From JAEMQF01 sp963850525 (GTDB lineage Bacteria > Pseudomonadota > Gammaproteobacteria > Burkholderiales > Burkholderiaceae_C): a stretch of DNA of 64,000 nucleotides. This document shows, in pieces, positions 1 to 8,061 of the stretch. Location of the stretch: positions 23,107 through 87,106 of the forward strand of contig CAWKLQ010000009.1 of the NCBI GenBank assembly GCA_963850525.1, in the 5' to 3' direction. The notes beneath the pieces were generated by a model, which was given only the letters and a program-made list of their open reading frames with translations, was not told the origin of the DNA and did not search any database. Positions within the stretch are counted from its first letter, which is position 1. Every line of letters starts with the position of its first letter. The position numbers and the translations under genes were made by a program.

Positions 1-264
1 CAGCTGGAAGGCGAAGGCCTGGTGCTGCGCACGCCGCACCCCGGCGACCGCCGCGCTTACGCAGTGCGCCTCACGCCCGCCGGGCGGCGCCAGTTCCGGC
101 GCATGGCGGCAACCCATGAACAGTGGATCGTCGATCTGTTCTCGGCCTGGACCGACGCCGAGAAGCGCCGGATCCACAATCTGCTCGCCACGCTCAAGAC
201 GCACCTCGCCGTGAGCGACGCGCGCATCCCGATCCGCCGCAAACCCAAGGAGAAGACCGCATGA
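1..264 (+). CDS. MarR-family regulator, C-terminal part (cut by left edge)
   Basis: The frame is open from base 1, so the true start lies outside the window. The visible 87 residues begin in the wing of the winged helix: an LEGEGLV stretch is followed by PHPGDRRAYAVRLTPAG, the typical MarR beta-wing with its D-R-R signature. A C-terminal dimerisation helix follows. The stop overlaps the ATG of the next gene (ATGA), so it is probably cotranscribed with the downstream acyl-CoA genes. By position it may control that aromatic acyl-CoA operon and respond to an aromatic acid or its CoA thioester, which is inference. Confidence 0.85.
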   Translation, partial: QLEGEGLVLRTPHPGDRRAYAVRLTPAGRRQFRRMAATHEQWIVDLFSAWTDAEKRRIHNLLATLKTHLAVSDARIPIRRKPKEKTA

Positions 265-1112
265 CCCGCACCATCGACAGCCACCTCGCGCAAGGCAACC
301 GCCGCGACTCAGCCTCGCAGAAGCCACGCCACTTCGGCTGGGCCGTGCACGGCCCGGTGGGAGTCATCACCCTCAACCGGCCGGAGCGCAAGAACCCGCT
401 CACCTTCGACTCGTATGCCGAGCTGCGCGACCTGTTTCGCCTGCTGCAGCACGCCGATGACGTGCGCGCCATCGTCTTGCAAGGCGCGGGCGGCAACTTC
501 TGCTCGGGCGGCGACGTGCACGAGATCATCGGCCCGCTCACCAAGATGAGCATGCCGGACCTGTTGACGTTCACGCGAATGACGGGTGACGTCGTGAAAG
601 CGATGCGCGCCTGCCCGCAGCCCATCCTCGCCGCGATCGACGGCGTGTGCGCCGGCGCCGGTGCGATCCTGGCGATGGCGTCGGACCTGCGTGTCGGCAC
701 GGCGCGCAGCAAGACGGCGTTTCTGTTCTCGCGCGTCGGTCTGGCCGGTTGCGACATGGGTGCGTGCAGCATCCTGCCGCGCATCATCGGCCAGGGGCGC
801 ACCTCGGAGCTGCTCTACAGCGGGCGTTCCCTGCCGGGCGACGAAGCGCTTGCCTGGGGCTTCCTGAATCGCATCGCCGAGCCCGACGCGCTGTTCGACA
901 GCACGCTCGCCTGGGCCACGGAAATTGCCACCGGCCCGAGCTTCGGCCACGCGATGACCAAACGCATGCTGCATCAGGAGTGGGCGATGGGTGTCGACGA
1001 GGCCATCGAGTCGGAAGCGCAGGCACAAGCGATTTGCATGATGACGCAAGATTTCCACCGCGCCTACAACGCCTTCTCCGCCAAGGGCAAACCGGTTTTT
1101 GAAGGCGACTGA
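261..1112 (+). CDS. Enoyl-CoA hydratase/isomerase family protein
   Basis: A 283-residue crotonase-fold protein, predicted cytosolic, acting on an acyl-CoA. The ATG at 261 is chosen because it overlaps the upstream stop and gives the normal family length; a longer frame from 123 would run through the MarR gene. Visible motifs are GVITLNRPERKNPLTF at the N-terminus, the first oxyanion-hole segment GGNFCSGGDVHEI and the second one IDGVCAGAGAILAMASDLR. It is followed after 3 bases by an acyl-CoA dehydrogenase, then a benzoate-type ligase and a RidA protein. This arrangement is like that of 2-aminobenzoyl-CoA degradation, so a hydratase acting on the dearomatised ring is plausible. Confidence 0.85.
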   Translation: MTRTIDSHLAQGNRRDSASQKPRHFGWAVHGPVGVITLNRPERKNPLTFDSYAELRDLFRLLQHADDVRAIVLQGAGGNFCSGGDVHEIIGPLTKMSMPDLLTFTRMTGDVVKAMRACPQPILAAIDGVCAGAGAILAMASDLRVGTARSKTAFLFSRVGLAGCDMGACSILPRIIGQGRTSELLYSGRSLPGDEALAWGFLNRIAEPDALFDSTLAWATEIATGPSFGHAMTKRMLHQEWAMGVDEAIESEAQAQAICMMTQDFHRAYNAFSAKGKPVFEGD

Positions 1113-1115
1113 GGC

Positions 1116-2330
1116 GTGGCCAAGATGAATTCGACACATCTCGAGTGGCCGTTCTTCGACGAGCGGCACCGCGAGCTCGGCGCCTGGCTCGACGAAGGCG
1201 CCGCGGCGCTGTTCGGCGCGCCGCACACGGCGCCGGCAACACAAGATGAGCTCGACGCGACGTGCCGCCAGCTCGTGCGCCAGCTCGGCGACGCGGGTTG
1301 GCTGCGCCACGCCGTCGCGGGTGCGGCCCACGGCGGTGCTGCCGAAGTGATCGATACGCGGGCGATTTGTTTGCTGCGCGAAGCGCTCGCGTTTCACAAC
1401 GGCCTGGCCGATTTTGCGTTTGCGATGCAGGGCCTCGGGTCGGGCGCGATTTCGCTGCACGGCAGCGCGGCGCAGCGCGAGCGCTACTTGCCGCGTGTGG
1501 CGCGCGGCACCGCGATCGCGGCCTTTGCCCTGTCCGAACCCGACGCCGGCTCCGACGTCGCCGCGATGACGTGCAGCGCCCACGAAGACGGTGACGGATA
1601 TGTGCTGAACGGCGAAAAGACCTGGATCAGCAACGGCGGCATCGCCGACTTCTATATCGTGTTCGCGCGCACCCATACGCAGAGCAACGCCGCCGGCCAG
1701 GACAAGGCGCGTCGCGCGAGCGACGGCATCTCGGCGTTCATCGTCGACGCCACGGCGCCGGGACTGGAGATCGCCCAGCGCATTCAAGTGATCGCGCCGC
1801 ACCCACTCGCCACGTTGCGCTTCAACCGCTGCCGCGTCTCCGCGAGCCAGCTGCTCGGCGCGCCGGGGCAGGGCTTTCGCATCGCGATGCAAACGCTCGA
1901 CGTGTTCCGCACCTCGGTTGCCGCCGCGGCGCTCGGGTTCGCGCGCCGCGCCTTGCATGAAGGCGTGCAGCGTGCCGCGTCGCGCCCGATGTTCGGCAAA
2001 CACCTCGCCGACATGCAGATCACCCAGGCCAAGCTCGCGCAGATGGCGACGACGGTCGACAGCGCAGCCTTGCTCACCTACCGCGCCGCGTGGCTGCGCG
2101 ACCGCGGGCGCAACATCACCGCCGAGGCGGCGATGGCAAAGATGGCGGCAACGGAAGGTGCGCAGCAGGTGATCGACGCAGCAGTGCAGCTCTGGGGCGG
2201 CGCGGGGGTCGTGAGCGGCAACGTCGTCGAAACGCTGTATCGCGAAATTCGCGCGTTGCGCATCTACGAAGGCGCGACGGAAGTGCAGCAGCTCATCATT
2301 GCGCGCGAGCTGTTGAAGGCCCGTGCATGA
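1116..2330 (+). CDS. Acyl-CoA dehydrogenase
   Basis: A 404-residue FAD enzyme that would oxidise an acyl-CoA at the alpha-beta bond. Seen are FALSEPDAGSDVAAM and EKTWISNGGIADFYIVF (FAD and substrate loops of the middle domain), a C-terminal helical domain with a QLWGGAGVV segment, and IYEGATEVQQLIIAREL. In the last motif the catalytic glutamate is expected at about residue 385. The GTG at 1116 follows the hydratase stop by 3 bases; an ATG at 1125 is an alternative. A REP-like palindrome sits just after the stop. In this operon it is more likely to act on a ring-derived CoA ester than on a fatty acid. Confidence 0.88.
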   Translation: MAKMNSTHLEWPFFDERHRELGAWLDEGAAALFGAPHTAPATQDELDATCRQLVRQLGDAGWLRHAVAGAAHGGAAEVIDTRAICLLREALAFHNGLADFAFAMQGLGSGAISLHGSAAQRERYLPRVARGTAIAAFALSEPDAGSDVAAMTCSAHEDGDGYVLNGEKTWISNGGIADFYIVFARTHTQSNAAGQDKARRASDGISAFIVDATAPGLEIAQRIQVIAPHPLATLRFNRCRVSASQLLGAPGQGFRIAMQTLDVFRTSVAAAALGFARRALHEGVQRAASRPMFGKHLADMQITQAKLAQMATTVDSAALLTYRAAWLRDRGRNITAEAAMAKMAATEGAQQVIDAAVQLWGGAGVVSGNVVETLYREIRALRIYEGATEVQQLIIARELLKARA

Positions 2331-2338
2331 CACGTTGT

Positions 2339-2364
2339 CGTCATCCCGGCGAACGCCGGGATCC
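2339..2364. repeat. REP-like palindrome, single copy
   Basis: A 26-base unit containing the perfect 9-bp inverted repeat ATCCCGGCG-aa-CGCCGGGAT lies between the dehydrogenase stop (2330) and the ligase start (2413). The same 26 bases recur twice, head to head, at 47032-47106. It looks like a dispersed extragenic palindrome and could form an RNA hairpin within the operon transcript. Confidence 0.8.
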
Positions 2365-2412
2365 ACTGCGTCAACCGTAGCGACCCGAGAACCGAACCTC
2401 GGAGGAACCAGG

Positions 2413-4062
2413 ATGCCCTACACATCGCACCTCGACACTTTCGCGCGAGATCATCTGCCGCCGCCGGAGCTGCTCCCCGAGTTTCTGTTCGAGCGCCCCG
2501 AGTTGCGATTCCCCGAACAGCTCAACTGCGCGAGCGAATTGCTCGATCGTTGGGTTGAATCCGGCCAGGGCGAACGCCTGTGCATTCAAGGCCAGGGAGT
2601 CCGCTGGAGTTACGCCGATCTGCAGCGCGAAGCGAACCGGATCGCCCACGTGCTCGTGCAAGACCTCGGCCTCGTCCCGGGAAACCGCGTGCTCTTGCGC
2701 GGCGCCAATTCGCCGCGCCTCGCGGCGTGCTGGTTCGGCGTCGTCAAGGCGGGCGGCATTGCGGTGGGCAGCATGCCGCTGCTGCGTGCCAAGGAGCTGA
2801 TCCAAATCGTGCAGAAAGCCGAGGTGAGCCACGCGCTGTGCGATTCGCGTCTTGCCGAGGAACTCGCGCTGGCGCGCCCGAACTGCCCGACCTTGCGCCA
2901 CGTGCTGCACTTCAACAGCCTTGACGCCGGTGAACTCGACGCGCGCGCTGCGCGCAAGTCAGCGCAGTTCGCAAACGTTGCGACAAGCAAGGACGACACC
3001 TGCATCATCGCGTTCACCTCAGGCACGACCGGCCAGCCCAAGGGAACGATGCACTTCCATCGCGACGTGATGGCGGCGTGCGCGTGTTGGCCGGTGCACG
3101 TGCTGCGCCCCCAAGCCGACGATGTGTTCATCGGCAGCCCGCCGCTCGCCTTCACGTTCGGGCTGGGCGGCATGCTGCTGTTTCCGATGTCCGTGGGCGC
3201 GTCGACGGTGTTGCTCGAGAAGGCGACGCCGGATGCGCTGCCTGCGGCGATCGCCCAATACCGCGCGACGATTTGCGTGACCGCGCCGACGTCGTACCGC
3301 GCGATGGCGCCGCAGCTGAAGAACCACGACACCTCATCGTTGCGCAAGTGCGTGAGCGCCGGCGAAGCGCTGCCCGCGGCGACGCGTTTGCTGTGGAAAC
3401 AAGCCAGTGGCATCGAAATCATCGACGGCATCGGCTCCACCGAGCTGCTGCACATCTTCATCTCGCACGACGAAGCGCACGCCAAGCCCGGCGCGACGGG
3501 CACGCCGGTGCCGGGCTACATCGCGTGTGTGCTCGACGATTCGGGCCACCCGCTGCCACCAGGCCAGGTGGGGCGCCTCGCGGTCAAGGGTCCGACGGGC
3601 TGCCGCTACCTGACGCTGCCCGGCGACGAACGCCAACGCGACTACGTGCGGCAGGGCTGGAACCTCACGGGAGATGCGTACCTGATCGACGCCGACGGCT
3701 ACTTCGTCTACCAGGCGCGCACCGACGACATGATCATCAGCGGCGGCTACAACATCGCCGGCCCCGAGGTGGAGTCTGCCCTGCTGCTGCACCCGGCGGT
3801 GGCCGAGTGCGGCGTGATTGGCGTGGCCGACGAAGAGCGTGGTCAGATCGTCAAGGCGTTTGTCGTCGTGCGGCCGGACCACGCGGCGTCCCCGGGGCTC
3901 GCGCGCGAGTTGCAGGACTACGTGAAGCAACAGATCGCCCCGTACAAGTATCCGCGCGCGATCGAATTCCGCGAGGCGCTGCCGCGCACCGAAACCGGCA
4001 AGCTCCAGCGTTTTCGCCTGCGTGATCCCGCACCTGCGTCGCCGAGCAAATCAACCCCATGA
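2413..4062 (+). CDS. Benzoate-type aryl-CoA ligase (AMP-forming), possibly 2-aminobenzoate-CoA ligase
   Basis: A 549-residue ANL-superfamily enzyme that would activate an aromatic carboxylate to its CoA ester using ATP. The start at 2413 has a good GGAGG eight bases upstream; the longer frame from 2323 overlaps the previous gene. Motifs seen in order are the P-loop TSGTTGQPKGT, SAGEALPAAT, the A5 motif DGIGSTE, the hinge region TGDAYLIDADGYFVYQARTDD, SGGYNIAGPEVE, and the A10 lysine in TETGKLQRFR (about residue 530). The overall pattern fits the benzoate-CoA ligase family. The neighbours suggest 2-aminobenzoate (anthranilate) as substrate, but this is inference; benzoate or another substituted benzoate is possible. 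Confidence 0.8.
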   Translation: MPYTSHLDTFARDHLPPPELLPEFLFERPELRFPEQLNCASELLDRWVESGQGERLCIQGQGVRWSYADLQREANRIAHVLVQDLGLVPGNRVLLRGANSPRLAACWFGVVKAGGIAVGSMPLLRAKELIQIVQKAEVSHALCDSRLAEELALARPNCPTLRHVLHFNSLDAGELDARAARKSAQFANVATSKDDTCIIAFTSGTTGQPKGTMHFHRDVMAACACWPVHVLRPQADDVFIGSPPLAFTFGLGGMLLFPMSVGASTVLLEKATPDALPAAIAQYRATICVTAPTSYRAMAPQLKNHDTSSLRKCVSAGEALPAATRLLWKQASGIEIIDGIGSTELLHIFISHDEAHAKPGATGTPVPGYIACVLDDSGHPLPPGQVGRLAVKGPTGCRYLTLPGDERQRDYVRQGWNLTGDAYLIDADGYFVYQARTDDMIISGGYNIAGPEVESALLLHPAVAECGVIGVADEERGQIVKAFVVVRPDHAASPGLARELQDYVKQQIAPYKYPRAIEFREALPRTETGKLQRFRLRDPAPASPSKSTP

Positions 4063-4454
4063 AAACACTGCAACCGCCCGGCTGGGCGCCCCCACGCGGC
4101 TACTCGAACGGCGTGGCCGCGTCAGGCCTGCAGGTCTTTGTCGCCGGCCAGGTGGGCTGGAACGCCAAGTGCATGTTCGAGACCGACGACTTCGTCGGCC
4201 AGGTGCGCCAGGCGCTGCTGAATATCGTCGCGGTGCTGCGCGAAGCGGACGCGAAGCCCGAACACATCGTGCGCATGACCTGGTACGTGCTCGACAAGCG
4301 CGAATACCTCGCGCGTGGTCGCGAGGTCGGCGCGGTGTTTCGCGAAGTCATCGGCAGCTACAACGCGGCGATGAGCGCGGTGCAGGTGAGCGCGCTGATG
4401 GAAGACCGCGCCAAGGTGGAGATCGAAGTCACTGCGGTCGTTCCGGAGGCGTGA
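4059..4454 (+). CDS. RidA/YjgF-family protein lacking the canonical arginine
   Basis: A 131-residue protein of the RidA (YER057c/UK114) fold, normally a trimer that hydrolyses reactive enamines and imines. The ATG overlaps the ligase stop (ATGA), so it is translationally coupled. Seen are YSNGVAASGLQVFVAGQVGW near the N-terminus and VEIEVTAVVPEA at the C-terminus, with the conserved glutamate at 121. At the position of RidA Arg105 the sequence reads NAAMSAVQV, with Met105 and no arginine, so canonical imine deaminase chemistry is doubtful. In an aminobenzoyl-CoA-like operon it could handle a ring-derived enamine, as YjgF-family 2-aminomuconate deaminases do. Confidence 0.85.
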   Translation: MKTLQPPGWAPPRGYSNGVAASGLQVFVAGQVGWNAKCMFETDDFVGQVRQALLNIVAVLREADAKPEHIVRMTWYVLDKREYLARGREVGAVFREVIGSYNAAMSAVQVSALMEDRAKVEIEVTAVVPEA

Positions 4455-4461
4455 GCCGGGG

Positions 4462-4498
4462 AAAAAGAAAAAAGCCCGCGCGGCGCGAGCCGGCGGGC
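4462..4498 (-). terminator. Rho-independent terminator of the porin gene
   Basis: Read on the minus strand there is a GC-rich stem (GCCCGCCGG against CCGCGCGGGC, 4474-4498) followed by a run of T residues interrupted once by C (4462-4473). It lies about 30 bases beyond the porin stop and also separates it from the convergent aromatic operon. Confidence 0.75.
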
Positions 4499-4530
4499 GG
4501 GGTCAGGCTTGACGCGGAACGTCGCGTCGA

Positions 4531-5514
4531 TCAGAACACGTAGATCACGCCGAGGGCGTACGCATTCGTCTTGACGCTCGGGTTCGGCGTCTTGTTCTGC
4601 AGACGACCGAAGTCCAAATACGCGTAGGTGTTCTTGAAGATCTCGCGATTGGCGAAGAGTTCGACGGCCGTCAGCTTGTTGTTGTCGTCGGTGTTCTTGC
4701 CGACGTGCGCACCGATGTTGAAGCCCGCGACAGGCGCGACGACACCAAAGCCCAGGCCCTTGCCCGAGCCGCCGTTGGCAGGAGTCACAGGGTTCACCGC
4801 GCCGCTGCTGGCATAGCTGCCCATCAGCTTCACGACCTTCAAGTCATAGCTGACCGCGACCGACATGAAATCCTTGCCGGTGTCGGTGCGCTTGGTCTCG
4901 ACCGCGCCAGCCACGGCGAGCGGGCCGGCAACGTACTTGACACCGACCGAGACGTTCGCCTTTGTCGCGAGGTTGGTGTGGTCTTCCGGCTGGAAGCCGG
5001 CCTGCACCGTCACGCCGCCGTAGTTCGGCGAAATGTACTGGAGCGAGCGCGACTGACGACCGCGCGGCGCCATCCAGGGGGCGATCAACGAATTGCCGAG
5101 CGCCGACGCGGCGTTGGCGGCACCGTTGAAGTCGAAGTCGATCATCATCTGAAACGGCACCGAGTCTTGCCGGCCCAGGCGAACCTCGCCGAAGCTGCCC
5201 GAGGCGCCGAGCCAGGCTTGGCGGCCGAAGAATGGGTTGTTGACTGCACCGTCGCTGGTGATGCCGTTGGATTCGAGCTTGAAATTGCCTTTGACGCCCG
5301 AGCCGATGTCGGTGCTGCCCTTGAAGCCGAATCGCGAGGTCGAGTTGCCCTGGCTGTTGCCGTCATCGCCACCCGAGTGGAAGTCCGCCTTGTCGGTTGC
5401 GGAGATGTTTTGATTCTTGCCGTAACTCATGTCGACCAGGCCGTAGACGGTGACCTGCGCCTGCGCCGCGCCGGCAGCGCCAAGCAGCAGAGCGATCGGG
5501 AGAAGCTTGTTCAT
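4531..5514 (-). CDS. Gram-negative porin, Burkholderia/Neisseria type
   Basis: A 327-residue outer-membrane beta-barrel forming a trimeric diffusion channel. The signal peptide is MNKLLPIALLLGAAGAAQA, cleaved before QVTVYGLVD, the usual mature start of betaproteobacterial general porins. Further hallmarks are FGFKGSTDIGSGVK, the GRQAWLGASGSFGEVRLGRQ strand and the final YALGVIYVF, whose terminal Phe is the outer-membrane assembly signal. The start at 5514 is set by the signal peptide and an AAGGAAA ribosome binding site. It is monocistronic, with its own terminator downstream and a palindrome about 60 bases upstream. Confidence 0.93.
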   Translation of the reverse strand: MNKLLPIALLLGAAGAAQAQVTVYGLVDMSYGKNQNISATDKADFHSGGDDGNSQGNSTSRFGFKGSTDIGSGVKGNFKLESNGITSDGAVNNPFFGRQAWLGASGSFGEVRLGRQDSVPFQMMIDFDFNGAANAASALGNSLIAPWMAPRGRQSRSLQYISPNYGGVTVQAGFQPEDHTNLATKANVSVGVKYVAGPLAVAGAVETKRTDTGKDFMSVAVSYDLKVVKLMGSYASSGAVNPVTPANGGSGKGLGFGVVAPVAGFNIGAHVGKNTDDNNKLTAVELFANREIFKNTYAYLDFGRLQNKTPNPSVKTNAYALGVIYVF

Positions 5515-5572
5515 GGGTGTTTCCTTTTCAAAGAGGCGACAAATCGCACAGCGGCGCAGTCTAGCTTCGAGA

Positions 5573-5586
5573 GCGGGAAATCCCGC
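5573..5586. promoter_or_regulatory. 14-bp palindrome upstream of the porin
   Basis: GCGGGA-aa-TCCCGC is a perfect 6-bp inverted repeat with a 2-base spacer, 59-72 bases upstream of the porin ATG. It could be a regulator operator or part of the leader; nothing links it to a known regulator. Confidence 0.3.
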
Positions 5587-5636
5587 ACATCGGCGCGAAG
5601 AGTCGCACCGATGCAACAGATACGATTGGATACAAC

Positions 5637-6704
5637 TCAGCGAGGCGCGCTTGCTCTATTCGCCGCCAACTTGGCGTCGACGAGCGCTACGACGTCGTCG
5701 AGCGATTGCAGGCGCTGCCCTTTTTGCGCGGCAATGGCTTGAACCAGGCGATCCACGCGTTCGATGTTTGGCGCGCCGCCGAACAGGGCGCGCGCCGCAG
5801 ACGACGGCCCGGGAAGCGATTGCGCTGCAGCGGCGTATTTTTCGAACGGCACCAAATCCGTGTCCGCTGCACCGAGTGATTTGCACAGGTCGACGACCCA
5901 GGCGTAGACGCGGTGCGTCGCTTCGATGTCGGAGTGCACTGCCTCGCGGATTGGGCGCATGCCCTCTGGCGTGATGCAGCGGTAGTTGCCCGCCATCAGC
6001 ATCGCCCACTTGGCGAGCGGCACAAACACGGAGTCGTGCACTTTGAGCTTGACGGGCAAGTCGACTCGCTCCGTGCCGGTGTCGTAGCGCGCCGCTTCGA
6101 TGTCGGCGGCAATGCTTCGCAGCATCGCGGTGTGTGCGTCGGAGACGAAGCGCGCCGACTTGAAGTTCGTCGGCAAGCGCACCTGAAGCACGTTCACGCC
6201 GGCGTCGGGCGGGCGCCCGGCCTGCGGGTCCGGGCTGCACAGCGTCATCAAGTCGGGATCGAAGGCGTCCCACACCGTAGCGTCGGTGTAGCAGTCTCGG
6301 CAAGCCGCTGCGTTGACGCCGGGAATGCGCGCGAGGTAAGGCAAGGGCGGCATGTTCATGATCGACATGCACGGCACGCGCGCCTTGGCGATGCGCTGCA
6401 TCAGTTCGCGAACGCCGCTGGATCGGTACTGCGGCTCCTGCATCGCCAGCGCGACGAGGTCGAAGCCGGCAGGGTCCACCGCGTCGGGGCCGCTCGCCGA
6501 AAGCTGGCCCGGCAACCTGCGCGAATCGACCTCCACCGGCGCTTCGCGCCCCTTGATCGGCATGCGCACGCGCATGCCCTCGCGCGTCATCAGGTCCACT
6601 TCGGGCGGCAGGCAGATCAGCCGGGCGCTGTGGCCTGCCAGCAGGAGTTTTGTTGCGAGCAGTGAGCCGTAGGAGGCGCCGAGCACCAGAATCTTGTAAG
6701 GCAT
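5637..6704 (-). CDS. ApbA/PanE-like ketopantoate reductase family protein
   Basis: A 355-residue protein with an N-terminal Rossmann motif (ILVLGASYGSLLATKLLLAGH) binding NADPH and a C-terminal helical domain containing VHDSVFVPLAKWAMLMAGNYRC, the position of the family's catalytic lysine. The ATG at 6704 is preferred over a TTG five codons upstream. It is longer than the typical 290-310-residue PanE and has insertions (GVNAAACRDCYTD and the Pro-rich SPDPQAGRPPDAG). It may therefore be one of the many ApbA-like enzymes acting on other 2-oxo acids or opines. It stands alone downstream of no clear operon partner. Confidence 0.72.
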   Translation of the reverse strand: MPYKILVLGASYGSLLATKLLLAGHSARLICLPPEVDLMTREGMRVRMPIKGREAPVEVDSRRLPGQLSASGPDAVDPAGFDLVALAMQEPQYRSSGVRELMQRIAKARVPCMSIMNMPPLPYLARIPGVNAAACRDCYTDATVWDAFDPDLMTLCSPDPQAGRPPDAGVNVLQVRLPTNFKSARFVSDAHTAMLRSIAADIEAARYDTGTERVDLPVKLKVHDSVFVPLAKWAMLMAGNYRCITPEGMRPIREAVHSDIEATHRVYAWVVDLCKSLGAADTDLVPFEKYAAAAQSLPGPSSAARALFGGAPNIERVDRLVQAIAAQKGQRLQSLDDVVALVDAKLAANRASAPR

Positions 6705-6809
6705 GGGATCGAGCGCCAAGTTGAATCGAGGCGCCGCAGTGTAGGCCGATGCCCGAACACCGAAACGGTGCTATCCCTGAGATGTCTGCGTCCCCGCTCC
6801 CGCCGTCCT

Positions 6810-7217
6810 TCAGTGCAGAGGGCCCTGCCGGCCCGTGCGCGGCTTGATCGGACTCGCGCTCAGCGGCGCCGCCGCGTCTTTCGCGCCGGCGGTGGCCAGC
6901 AGCGAACTGCCCGTGACGCCGGCGAACAGCGCCGCGGCCCGCACCTTGATCTCGAGCAGCTCGGCGGCACTCACCGAGTATTGCCCGCTCGTCTTGTTCA
7001 CGTCGACGCGAAACTCGACGTCCTTGCCGGCATTGGACAGCGTACCGCTCGTGAATTCATAGTCCTCGCTCTCGAACGGAAAGCCTTGAGCCTTCGGGTC
7101 GTAGTCGAGGTACTCGACGCGTTCGATCTCGCCGCTGGCCAGATTCAGCAGGCCCTTGGACGTGACGATCTCGTCGCTCAACTCGTCGGAAATCTGAATC
7201 GGTACTTTCAAGTCCAC
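6810..7217 (-). CDS. Hypothetical protein with soluble N-terminal domain
   Basis: A 135-residue protein of unknown function. The GTG start at 7217 is supported by AAGGA about 9 bases upstream. The N-terminal 75 residues look like a small acidic beta-rich domain (QISDELSDEIVTSKG, VEYLDYDPKAQGFPF, KDVEFRVDV). The next 25 are Ala/Leu-rich, and the last 30 are a low-complexity Pro/Ala/Arg tail. There is no signal peptide, metal motif or clear family match. The reading frame is convincing by codon use, but no role can be proposed. Confidence 0.6.
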   Translation of the reverse strand: MDLKVPIQISDELSDEIVTSKGLLNLASGEIERVEYLDYDPKAQGFPFESEDYEFTSGTLSNAGKDVEFRVDVNKTSGQYSVSAAELLEIKVRAAALFAGVTGSSLLATAGAKDAAAPLSASPIKPRTGRQGPLH

Positions 7218-7525
7218 AGCGCATCCTTGCGGTCAGGAAAGGCTCGATTCTGCCTGGGCAGCGGCCACGGTCCGGGCAGGCGCTTCGGCCGCGAGGTTTG
7301 CCCTCGTTGAACAAGGCGCCACGGCTGGGCTCAGTTGCCGTGCCTTCGTTGGATCGCGGATGTCGGTCAGCAACGGCATTGCCGGCGAGGCCGGAAGCGT
7401 TTACGCGGGCTTCACACAGCTTTACGCGCAAGCGTGAATCTTTGGTGAACCGGGCGCGACCCTTGGCCGTTGTGATGCAGGCGACGACTTCGTGTCGCTC
7501 TCAACAGACCAAGGAGTACGGAACC
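7218..7525. other. 308-base intergenic region between divergent genes
   Basis: This stretch separates the minus-strand hypothetical gene from the plus-strand secreted protein gene, so it must hold both promoters. The only structure noticed is a direct repeat of TTTACGCG at about 7400 and 7421, 21 bases apart (about two helical turns), which could be a tandem regulator site. No sigma-70 boxes are convincing and no RNA gene was recognised. Confidence 0.4.
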
Positions 7526-7924
7526 ATGATCAGCAAGAAACTTGCCGCCGTTGCGCTGGCGGGCCTCTTCAGCGCCGGGTTGACGCAGGCAGCCAGCTTG
7601 CAGTGGGTCGCGATCGGCCCGCTCCCGGTACCGGTGATCCTTCCCGGCCACGTGCGTCTTCCGGTGATCGTGCCGCCGGTCATCGTGCCGCAAGTGACCA
7701 TCGGCCATCGCGCCCCGGTGCCGGTGGTGTACGCCCCGGCTTATGGCCACGGCTACGGTGACCGCGATCGTGACGGTATTCCGAACCGCTACGACCGCGT
7801 CTACAACCCGCGCTGGGACCGCGACGGCGACGGCGTTCCGAACTGGCGCGATCGCGATGGTCGCCACGATCGTCGCGACGACCGGCGCGACGACCGGCGC
7901 GACGACCGGCGCGGCCACCACTGA
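7526..7924 (+). CDS. Small secreted protein with calcium-binding-type DxDxDG repeats
   Basis: A 132-residue exported protein. The ATG at 7526 has AAGGAG upstream and starts a clear signal peptide (MISKKLAAVALAGLFSAG, ending LTQA-AS). The mature part begins with a hydrophobic Pro/Val-rich stretch. It then has two thrombospondin type-3-like loops, DRDRDGIPNRYD and DRDGDGVPNWRD, whose acidic spacing fits calcium binding. The C-terminus is a charged RRDD tail repeated three times in protein and DNA, then GHH. Similar small periplasmic proteins are common in Burkholderiales and lack a function. The role is unknown; calcium or envelope binding is inference. Confidence 0.75.
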   Translation: MISKKLAAVALAGLFSAGLTQAASLQWVAIGPLPVPVILPGHVRLPVIVPPVIVPQVTIGHRAPVPVVYAPAYGHGYGDRDRDGIPNRYDRVYNPRWDRDGDGVPNWRDRDGRHDRRDDRRDDRRDDRRGHH

Positions 7925-8025
7925 GCCCGCGCGTCAGGCGCCGGAAGGCGACTGACGGCTGGCGAAGGCCCAAACGCCATACGAGCGGTTGGGCTGAGCC
8001 CACGCCCCTCGCGGGGCAGCCCGGT

Positions 8026-8053
8026 ACCCAGGCTTCGTTCTGAAGCCCTGGGT
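8026..8053. terminator. Hairpin between convergent genes
   Basis: ACCCAGGCTTC pairs with GAAGCCCTGGGT around a short loop, with one bulged base. It lies between the 3' ends of two convergent genes. There is no U-tract, so it is a weak or bidirectional terminator candidate at best. Confidence 0.4.
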
Positions 8054-8061
8054 CGCCGGGT

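Noticed and set aside
309..2366. Long minus-strand open frame antisense to the acyl-CoA genes (and similar ones at 12392-14935, 26464-28905, 39039-40760, 49463-51472)
   Set aside because: High GC content creates long shadow frames; these are Arg/Ala/His-rich, lack domains and lie opposite strongly supported genes.
4059..4454. Standard RidA imine deaminase
   Set aside because: The position of Arg105 is Met, so the canonical activity is not assumed even though family membership is clear.
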